Of a DNA stretch of 11,174 bases, positions 1 to 4,925 are shown in pieces (position 1 is the stretch's first letter; each line of letters starts with the position of its first letter). This DNA is from Methylotenera_A sp031373695 (GTDB taxonomy: Bacteria; Pseudomonadota; Gammaproteobacteria; Burkholderiales; Methylophilaceae): NCBI GenBank assembly GCA_031373695.1, contig JANMNC010000118.1, positions 1 to 11,174 of the forward strand, in the 5' to 3' direction. A model generated the notes under the pieces. It had not been told where the DNA came from, made no database searches, and saw only the letters and a list, made by a program, of their open reading frames with translations. The translations under genes and the position numbers were made by a program.

Positions 1-947
1 TTTTCTAAATGCGCAAGCCTATTACTTAAAACAGTGGCTTCATCTTGCATTGCAACATCGGCAGCCAACGCTTGCGCAGCTGTTTCAGCTGTGAAATGCA
101 ATTGCCTATCGATACTTAAACTTGGGCGGCCTAGGGTTGAATAGTTTGAACTTTGGCCAGCCGAGTTTTCTGGTGTGCCAATGGCATCAGGGTTTACTTT
201 CAACGACTCTAAACCAGAAACACTTAATCGTGCTTGGCCTTGTTTAGGCAATGATGATTTTGCTAACGTTGGTTTTTGTAACGATTGTGGTGCGGCCGAG
301 ATATTGCCTTCAACATTGGCGGCATCCGTATTATTAGCGCCATAATTGGCAGTTAAAACAACATTATTATTTTGTTTGTTAGCACGTTTTTTTTTGGCAG
401 ATGATTTTTTGCTAGTTACCGCAGCACCCACTTTAATAGATTGCGGCAAGATAACCGCTACTTTTGCTGCTGCGCTGTTATTGTTTTCATCAGTAGTGAC
501 GGTATTTTCATCACCTTTATTATCATTACCTTCATTCTCAGCGTCCGCAGTTTCAGCAGTCAAAGCAGGGTCTATTAGCAATACGTAATCGCGGCTTAAG
601 GTGCTATCACACTCTGCAACAATGGTTAAGCTGGCAATAGGCTCTAAAATTGCCTCGCTAGTGGTAATGGTCAAAATGGCATCATCGCCACGCACGTTGT
701 TTAACTTTAAATTAGCTTGATTGATTTGATTAATGTTGCCAGAATCAGCGCCCAGCCTAAAGCAATCTAAATTTTTCAGGCCGCTAACACCTTGCACTTT
801 AATACTGGCGCGCAACGGCTGCCCTAGATGCGATTTAATATTAATATCGCCCAAGCCAAGTGCCAGTGCATTACCTTGCGCACTTAATGTTAAAATAGCC
901 AGCGCTGCAACGACAGCCCGCTTTAAAGTAATGTTATTTTTTTTCAT
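1..947 (-). CDS. FimV/HubP-like periplasmic protein, N-terminal part (runs off left edge)
   Basis: The reading frame is open from the ATG at 947-945 to the window edge, giving 315 residues; the C-terminus lies outside. A GGAAA ribosome-binding site sits just upstream of the start. Residues 1-29 look like a signal peptide (basic start, hydrophobic core, cleavage after ALA). Mature residues 30-127 match the FimV N-terminal domain: LGLGDINIKSHLGQPLRASI at the start and RDYVLLIDP at 119-127. Two cysteines (C62, C113) could form a disulfide. After this come an acidic Asn/Glu-rich stretch (about 131-157), a Lys-rich patch (180-191), a low-complexity linker and, at about 287-315, the start of a probable coiled coil. 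FimV/HubP proteins organise cell poles, type IV pili and twitching. Many carry a LysM domain soon after the N-domain; I see none in the visible part. The family call is sound, but the exact role is inferred. Confidence 0.8.
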   Translation of the reverse strand, partial: MKKNNITLKRAVVAALAILTLSAQGNALALGLGDINIKSHLGQPLRASIKVQGVSGLKNLDCFRLGADSGNINQINQANLKLNNVRGDDAILTITTSEAILEPIASLTIVAECDSTLSRDYVLLIDPALTAETADAENEGNDNKGDENTVTTDENNNSAAAKVAVILPQSIKVGAAVTSKKSSAKKKRANKQNNNVVLTANYGANNTDAANVEGNISAAPQSLQKPTLAKSSLPKQGQARLSVSGLESLKVNPDAIGTPENSAGQSSNYSTLGRPSLSIDRQLHFTAETAAQALAADVAMQDEATVLSNRLAHLE

Positions 948-1095
948 GATTTCCAGTTTTCTGAATATATCATTGATATGTTTTAGTTGTTGTGAATTAA
1001 CAATAAGCAATCGGCATGCCAACTAATTAATATGATTGGTTTTTAATAGACTAAAAAGTACATTAAAAATCAAGCAATAATCTCTATTAATACAT
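948..1095. other. AT-rich intergenic region between divergent fimV-like gene and rplM
   Basis: This part of the 219-bp divergent intergenic region holds no gene that I can support. It is very AT-rich, especially at 1040-1095. On the rplM side that composition could act as an UP element for the strong promoter that follows. I looked for a leftward promoter for the fimV-like gene and found no convincing -35/-10 pair. Confidence 0.5.
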
Positions 1096-1125
1096 TTGAC
1101 AAGGCGTGCTTCAAAAGCATATAAT
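1096..1125 (+). promoter_or_regulatory. Consensus sigma-70 promoter for rplM-rpsI
   Basis: TTGACA at 1096-1101 and TATAAT at 1120-1125 match the consensus hexamers exactly, with an 18-bp spacer and AT-rich DNA upstream. Transcription would start near 1132, leaving a leader of about 35 nt before the rplM ATG. In E. coli, L13 represses its own operon by binding the rplM leader; whether this short leader does the same cannot be told from the sequence. Confidence 0.88.
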
Positions 1126-1166
1126 CCGCCCTCTTGATTTTATAAGCTCTCTACTGGTAGTCAACA

Positions 1167-1610
1167 ATGAATATTTTCTCTGGAAAAACATTTTCTGCTA
1201 AATCGCATGAAGTACAGCGCGATTGGTTTGTAATTGACGCAACTGATTTAGTGTTAGGCCGTTTGGCCAGCGCGGTTGCGCATCGCTTACGTGGTAAGCA
1301 CAAAACTATTTATACGCCACACGTTGATACGGGTGATTATATTGTTGTAATTAACGCTGATAAAATTAAAGTAACTGGCGATAAAGCAACTGGTAAACAA
1401 TACCACAGCCACTCTGGTTATCCAGGCGGCATTAGCACAACAACTTTCTCTAAAATGCAAGACCGTTTTCCAGGTCGCGCTTTAGAAAAAGCGGTTAAAG
1501 GTATGTTGCCTAAAGGCCCGCTAGGTTATGCAATGGCTAAAAAAATGAAAGTTTATGCTGGCGATAAGCATGAGCATGTTGCACAACAACCAAAAGCACT
1601 GACTATCTAG
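1167..1610 (+). CDS. rplM: 50S ribosomal protein L13
   Basis: This is large-subunit ribosomal protein L13 (uL13), an early assembly protein that binds 23S rRNA. Its 147 residues compare with about 142 in E. coli. Family landmarks are all present: RDWFVIDATDLVLGRLAS (18-35), the basic LRGKHK run (41-46), TPHVDTGDYIVVINADK (50-66), KGMLPKGPLG (111-120) and a C-terminal KVYAGDKHEHVAQQP. The five or so extra N-terminal residues precede the usual start (KTFSAK), but no alternative start codon exists there, so the ATG at 1167 stands. The Shine-Dalgarno sequence is weak. It is the first gene of a two-gene operon with rpsI, driven by the promoter at 1096-1125. Confidence 0.97.
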   Translation: MNIFSGKTFSAKSHEVQRDWFVIDATDLVLGRLASAVAHRLRGKHKTIYTPHVDTGDYIVVINADKIKVTGDKATGKQYHSHSGYPGGISTTTFSKMQDRFPGRALEKAVKGMLPKGPLGYAMAKKMKVYAGDKHEHVAQQPKALTI

Positions 1611-1620
1611 GAATCACAGA

Positions 1621-2013
1621 ATGATTGGTAAATATAATTATGGTACAGGCCGCCGCAAAAGCTCAGTAGCGCGCGTGTTTATGAAAATAGGTAAAGGTAA
1701 TATCGTTGTAAACGATAAACCTGTTGACGAATATTTTTCACGCGTTACGGCGCGTATGATTTTACGTCAGCCACTAGAGCTTACTAATAATTTAACTAGT
1801 TTTGATATTATGGTAAACGTAATCGGTGGTGGTGAATCAGGCCAAGCTGGTGCGGTTCGTCATGGTATTACACGTGCATTAATCGATTATGACGCAGCAC
1901 TTAAAAGTGCATTGTCACACGCAGGCTTTGTAACACGCGATGCCCGTGAAGTTGAGCGTAAAAAAGTTGGTTTACGTAAAGCGCGTCGTCGTAAACAATT
2001 CTCTAAACGCTAA
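1621..2013 (+). CDS. rpsI: 30S ribosomal protein S9
   Basis: Small-subunit ribosomal protein S9 (uS9), located in the 30S head. At 130 residues it has the same length as the E. coli protein. Diagnostic segments are YGTGRRKSSVARVF (7-20), GGGESGQAGAVRHGITRAL (69-87), TRDAREVERKKVGLRKARRR (105-124) and the C-terminal QFSKR. In the family this C-terminal tail reaches into the P site and contacts tRNA. The gene follows rplM after 10 nt, and its AGGA ribosome-binding site (1609-1612) overlaps the rplM stop codon, so the two genes are co-transcribed and probably translationally linked. A terminator follows directly. Confidence 0.98.
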   Translation: MIGKYNYGTGRRKSSVARVFMKIGKGNIVVNDKPVDEYFSRVTARMILRQPLELTNNLTSFDIMVNVIGGGESGQAGAVRHGITRALIDYDAALKSALSHAGFVTRDAREVERKKVGLRKARRRKQFSKR

Positions 2014-2029
2014 TTTGGCGTCTAGCATT

Positions 2030-2062
2030 AAAAAAGGTCGCTTTTGCGGCCTTTTTTATTTT
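2030..2062 (+). terminator. Rho-independent terminator of rplM-rpsI
   Basis: A 12-bp stem (2030-2041 pairing with 2046-2057, one G-T wobble) closes a TTTT loop. The GC-rich part, GGTCGC/GCGGCC, lies next to the loop, and the 3' arm ends in six T followed by ATTTT. It starts 16 nt after the rpsI stop codon and separates the ribosomal operon from argC. Confidence 0.92.
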
Positions 2063-2090
2063 AAACATTAATTTTGTTATTATTAGGGTT

Positions 2091-3164
2091 ATGACAAACC
2101 AACTATCGAAAATTAAAATTGGCATTGTAGGTGGCACAGGTTATACAGGAGTAGAGTTGTTACGCTTGTTGGCCATTCACCCGCATGTTGAATTAACTGC
2201 AATTACGTCACGTGGTGATGCAGGTTTGCCTGTGGCTGACATGTTCCCCAGTCTGCGTGGTTTTGTTGATTTAGCATTTAGTGACCCTGCAACAGCCAAT
2301 TTAAGCGCATGCGATGTGGTATTTTTTGCCACGCCGCACGGAGTAGCCATGGGTCAAGTGCAGGCTTTGCTTAATGCTAACGTTAAAGTAATTGATTTGG
2401 CTGCTGATTTTAGGTTGGCTGATACTGCCGTATTTGAAAAATGGTACAAAATGCCACATAGTTGCCCTGATGTTTTAGCGGGTGCAGTTTATGGCATTCC
2501 TGAGTTGTATCGCGAGCAGATAAAAGCTGCCAAAGTGATTGGCAACCCAGGCTGTTACCCAACTACAGTTTTATTAGGCTTAGCGCCATTACTTGAAAAC
2601 GGGCTAATTGATTTTAGCGCACCTATTGTGGCTGATTGTAAATCGGGCGTTTCGGGTGCGGGTAGAAAAGCTGAAGTAGCTACCTTGTTTGCAGAATCCA
2701 GTGACAATATGAAAGCCTATGCTGTGGGCGGTCATCGGCATCATCCAGAAATTTATGCGCAAATTATTCGGTTGGCTGGTGCGCATTTAGCCAATAGTCA
2801 CGCAGATTTTATATTTGTGCCACACTTAATTCCAATGATAAGAGGCATGCTGTCTACGATATACGTGAAACTAAGCGATAAAGGCAACGCTACCGATTTA
2901 CAAGCGCTATTTGAAAAACGTTACGCTAACGAGCAGTTTGTAGACGTATTACCTGCAGGCACTATGCCCGAAACTCGCTCGGTGCGCGGTTCTAACCAAT
3001 TACGCTTGGCTTTGCATAAACAAAACGACAGTGGATACTTAACCTTGGTAGTTGTGCAAGATAACTTAGTTAAAGGTGCGGCAGGCCAGGCTATACAAAA
3101 CATGAACATAATGTTTGGTTTTGATGAAAACTGCGGCTTACAAGTTGTGCCTTTATTGCCATAA
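2091..3164 (+). CDS. argC: N-acetyl-gamma-glutamyl-phosphate reductase
   Basis: ArgC catalyses the NADPH-dependent reduction of N-acetylglutamyl phosphate to N-acetylglutamate semialdehyde, the third step of arginine biosynthesis, in the cytoplasm. Its 357 residues fit the longer ArgC type. The dinucleotide-binding motif GGTGYTG is at 14-20, and the active-site cysteine is C155 in GNPGCYPTT. Other conserved segments are ATPHGVAM (80-87), KSGVSGAGRKAE (184-195), GGHRHHPEI with the likely catalytic base H215, VPHLIPMIRGML (243-254) and NLVKGAAGQAIQNMN (325-339). The only purine-rich element, AGGG at 2085-2088, is just 2 nt from the ATG, so initiation may be weak. No in-frame start nearby is better, and the next Met (51) would delete the cofactor motif. 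Finding argC directly after rpsI is usual in betaproteobacteria. Confidence 0.97.
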   Translation: MTNQLSKIKIGIVGGTGYTGVELLRLLAIHPHVELTAITSRGDAGLPVADMFPSLRGFVDLAFSDPATANLSACDVVFFATPHGVAMGQVQALLNANVKVIDLAADFRLADTAVFEKWYKMPHSCPDVLAGAVYGIPELYREQIKAAKVIGNPGCYPTTVLLGLAPLLENGLIDFSAPIVADCKSGVSGAGRKAEVATLFAESSDNMKAYAVGGHRHHPEIYAQIIRLAGAHLANSHADFIFVPHLIPMIRGMLSTIYVKLSDKGNATDLQALFEKRYANEQFVDVLPAGTMPETRSVRGSNQLRLALHKQNDSGYLTLVVVQDNLVKGAAGQAIQNMNIMFGFDENCGLQVVPLLP

Positions 3165-3184
3165 ACCAAGTAATATAAGGCTTT

Positions 3185-3550
3185 ATGAAACCAGTCCGCC
3201 GTAAAATTCGCCGTCATTTTGGTCTCACTGCAAAGCAAGTAGCAGTGCGCTCGCAGCGGCCTTGGTATTTTCAAGCTTTGCTAGCCTTGTTATTTATAGC
3301 GCTCGGTTTTGGTATGGCCTATTGGTTAATGCACGAGAATGATGACGCGCGCCAACAGTTGCAACTAAAAACGCTTGAAAACAAAGATTTAATAACTAAA
3401 TTAGTAGGTGCGCAGCGAGAGCTTCAAATAGAGCTGGCTACTAATAATAATCTTGCTAAAGAGTTTGCAAGCGTTCAAGATGAGAACCTTAAAATTAAAG
3501 AAGATTTGTTCTTCTATAAAAATATGCTTAACGGCAAAAAGCCAAAATAA
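3185..3550 (+). CDS. Short single-pass membrane coiled-coil protein (DUF6776-like)
   Basis: A 121-residue protein of unknown function. It has a very basic cytoplasmic N-terminus (1-28, with HFGLTAKQVAVRSQRPWY), one membrane helix at about 29-49, and a predicted coiled coil from about 55 to 112 ending in ENLKIKEDLFFYKNML. This layout resembles, from memory, the betaproteobacterial DUF6776 family, where a transmembrane segment and coiled coil lead into a further C-terminal domain. Here the protein stops about ten residues after the FFYKNML segment, so that domain is absent. The stop is followed by 32 bp and then the bactofilin start, so no downstream remnant is visible. The AAGG ribosome-binding site is at 3177-3180. 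It sits 20 bp after argC and upstream of bactofilin, suggesting joint expression. A link to the bactofilin scaffold is inferred from this position only. Confidence 0.75.
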   Translation: MKPVRRKIRRHFGLTAKQVAVRSQRPWYFQALLALLFIALGFGMAYWLMHENDDARQQLQLKTLENKDLITKLVGAQRELQIELATNNNLAKEFASVQDENLKIKEDLFFYKNMLNGKKPK

Positions 3551-3582
3551 CGGTTTAACATTTAAGTCTGTAAGGAATCAGG

Positions 3583-3969
3583 ATGTTTTTTTTAAAAAAA
3601 GCCAACAAAATAGATAGTCGTATCGATACGCTAGTGGGTGCCGAGACGCGCATAGAAGGCGATTTACATTTTAGCGGTGGTTTGCGTGTAGATGGTGCTA
3701 TTCGTGGCAATGTAACCGAGCAAACTAGTACGCCAAGCACCATTATTTTAAGTGAGCATGGTCGCATAGAAGGCGCAGTAACGGCCGCCAAAATTGTGCT
3801 AAACGGCAAAGTTATTGGAACCGTGAAATCGAGCCAATTTATAGAGCTACAAACCAAAGCGCGTATTACAGGCGATTTATATTATAAATCGCTTGAAATG
3901 CACACAGGCGCAGTTATAGAAGGCAAACTAGTTTATTTGGGTGATGGTGTGCCTGACGATGTACTATAA
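3583..3969 (+). CDS. Bactofilin (polymer-forming cytoskeletal protein)
   Basis: Bactofilins (formerly DUF583) are small proteins that fold as a right-handed beta-helix and polymerise without nucleotide into membrane-associated filaments. They are used for cell shape, polarity or localised wall synthesis. The 128 residues are typical. The core, about 17-118, shows repeated short strands with Gly turns: VGAETRIEGDLHFSGGLRVDGAIRGNV, then GRIEGAV, NGKVIGTV, ARITGDL and GAVIEGKL. The N-terminus MFFLKKANKID is hydrophobic then basic, as in bactofilins that attach to the membrane. A good ribosome-binding site, AAGGA, is at 3572-3576, and the start codon is followed directly by runs of eight T and seven A. 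No M23 peptidase, a frequent bactofilin neighbour, is visible here. The upstream coiled-coil membrane protein may be its partner (inference). Confidence 0.93.
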   Translation: MFFLKKANKIDSRIDTLVGAETRIEGDLHFSGGLRVDGAIRGNVTEQTSTPSTIILSEHGRIEGAVTAAKIVLNGKVIGTVKSSQFIELQTKARITGDLYYKSLEMHTGAVIEGKLVYLGDGVPDDVL

Positions 3970-3983
3970 ATGAATTGCGATTA

Positions 3984-3998
3984 AACAATTGAATTGTT
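3984..3998. repeat. Perfect 7-bp-arm palindrome in the bactofilin-erpA gap
   Basis: AACAATT-G-AATTGTT is a perfect inverted repeat with a single central base, 15 bp after the bactofilin stop. It contains no GC-rich stem and is not followed by a T-run, so it is not a normal terminator. A dimeric-repressor operator is possible but unproven. Confidence 0.45.
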
Positions 3999-4012
3999 AT
4001 TAGCTTGTAAAG

Positions 4013-4044
4013 TTGAACATTAACCCCCAATTATGTTCTATAGT
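4013..4044 (+). promoter_or_regulatory. Candidate erpA promoter with dyad inside a 20-bp spacer
   Basis: TTGAAC at 4013-4018 resembles a -35 box and TATAGT at 4039-4044 a -10 box, but they are 20 bp apart. Between and overlapping them is a dyad: GAACAT (4015-4020) and its exact complement ATGTTC (4033-4038). With one mismatch each arm extends to 8 bp. A long spacer spanned by a dyad is how MerR-family regulators organise their promoters. It could equally be a site for another dimeric regulator, or chance. In E. coli erpA is controlled by IscR, but I do not recognise an IscR site here. Confidence 0.4.
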
Positions 4045-4075
4045 AGATAAGTATATGAAGTTTAAGGAGTAAAAC

Positions 4076-4456
4076 ATGAATGCAGTAACCGAAAGCTTAT
4101 TAAATAGCACCCCCGATATTGAAATGCCAACGCCATTGGTTTTCACCGATAATGCGGCTAAAAAAGTTAAAGAACTAATTGAAGAAGAAGGCAGCCCAGA
4201 TCTTAAGCTACGCGTGTTTGTTAGCGGCGGCGGCTGTTCTGGCTTTCAATACGGCTTTACGTTTGAAGAAGAAGTAAACGATGACGATACACAAGTGATG
4301 AAAGATACCGTCACTTTGTTGATAGACCCAATGAGCTTACAATATTTAATGGGCGCTGAGATTGATTATCAAGACAACTTACAAGGCTCACAGTTTGTGA
4401 TTCGTAATCCGCAGGCAACGTCAACTTGTGGTTGTGGTTCTTCGTTCTCGGTTTAA
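4076..4456 (+). CDS. erpA: Iron-sulfur cluster insertion protein ErpA
   Basis: ErpA is an A-type carrier that receives Fe-S clusters from the ISC or SUF machinery and delivers them to target apoproteins, including enzymes of isoprenoid synthesis and respiration. Its 126 residues include the A-type core with the three ligand cysteines: C54 in SGGGCSGFQYGF, and C118 and C120 in TSTCGCGSSF. The segments LRVFVSGGG and DNLQGSQFVIRNPQATSTCGCG are characteristic of ErpA rather than IscA. The N-terminal extension of about 20 residues is normal for betaproteobacterial ErpA. The ribosome-binding site AAGGAG (4064-4069) is six bases before the ATG. The 106-bp gap upstream suggests its own promoter, while only 23 bp separate it from the metal-efflux gene downstream. 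Confidence 0.96.
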   Translation: MNAVTESLLNSTPDIEMPTPLVFTDNAAKKVKELIEEEGSPDLKLRVFVSGGGCSGFQYGFTFEEEVNDDDTQVMKDTVTLLIDPMSLQYLMGAEIDYQDNLQGSQFVIRNPQATSTCGCGSSFSV

Positions 4457-4479
4457 AGAGTCAGCATTAGTATTATTTG

Positions 4480-4851
4480 ATGAAAAAGCTGTTATTAATT
4501 TTGGTAATGTTTTTGCTACCGTTTCAATACACCTGGGCCATGGTAGCCAACTATGACACACACAGCACTCATGATTCCAAAGCCCATTTTGGGCATCATG
4601 AGCATCAATCTGTTGATAATCACTTCGAAAACATTGATGCAGTGGGCAATAACCAAACCGATACCGACACAGATAACGCTAAAAACCATGTGCATTACGG
4701 GTTTTTACATTTATCTTGTGGTGTAGTGTTAAGCCAGTGCTTGCCTGTTTCTCTGCCAGAAGATAATCAGTATTCAAATCAGTACCTGTTTAACTACCAC
4801 TCCCCACCTAGTAACGCGCCAGAACGCCCCAATTGGTTAGCTCCCGTTTAA
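4480..4851 (+). CDS. czcI: CzcI-like His-rich exported protein of the metal-efflux operon
   Basis: A 123-residue exported protein. I start it at the ATG at 4480 rather than the adjoining TTG at 4477, since the MKKLLLILVMFLLPFQYTWA signal peptide then begins normally and is cleaved after A20. The mature part is His-rich (H28, H31, H36, H39, H40, H42, H48, H70, H72, H77, H107), includes the HFGHHEHQ cluster at 36-43, has two cysteines (C80, C87) and ends in ERPNWLAPV. Size, signal peptide, the HFGHHEH cluster and position before czcC match CzcI, the small protein opening czc operons of Cupriavidus and relatives. It is thought to act in the periplasm in metal sensing or regulation. From memory, many CzcI proteins have Cys where this one has D26. 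No strong ribosome-binding site is visible, so translation may be coupled to erpA or weak. Confidence 0.8.
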   Translation: MKKLLLILVMFLLPFQYTWAMVANYDTHSTHDSKAHFGHHEHQSVDNHFENIDAVGNNQTDTDTDNAKNHVHYGFLHLSCGVVLSQCLPVSLPEDNQYSNQYLFNYHSPPSNAPERPNWLAPV

Positions 4852-4852
4852 T

Positions 4853-4914
4853 TCGGCGAGCAATCATTTAACAACCCAACCTATTTTTAACTGCTCGCCG
4901 ATCTTTCTATTTTT
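4853..4914 (+). terminator. Hairpin with T-rich tail between czcI and czcC (possible attenuator)
   Basis: TCGGCGAGCA (4853-4862) is the exact reverse complement of TGCTCGCCGA (4892-4901), giving a 10-bp GC-rich stem with a 29-nt loop. A T-rich tail (TCTTTCTATTTTT, 4902-4914) follows, then directly the czcC ribosome-binding site at 4915-4920. It could partly terminate transcription after czcI or set the mRNA ratio of czcI to czcCBA. The loop is longer than in standard terminators, so efficiency is uncertain. Confidence 0.55.
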
Positions 4915-4925
4915 AGGAGATTGGT

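Noticed and set aside
967..979. Palindrome ATATCA-T-TGATAT upstream of the fimV-like gene
   Set aside because: Short and AT-only in an AT-rich region; likely chance, with no linked promoter.
1013..1020. Eight-base palindrome GGCATGCC
   Set aside because: Too short to be distinguished from chance and not repeated in the window.
346..1026. Two + strand open frames (346-588 and 733-1026)
   Set aside because: They lie antisense to the fimV-like gene, whose - strand frame has a signal peptide and a recognisable domain; the + strand proteins show no coherent features.
2604..3274. - strand open frames inside argC and the following gene
   Set aside because: Antisense to well-conserved argC, with no ribosome-binding site or family resemblance.
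4477..4479. TTG at 4477 as the czcI start
   Set aside because: An ATG follows immediately and gives a normal MKKLL signal peptide.
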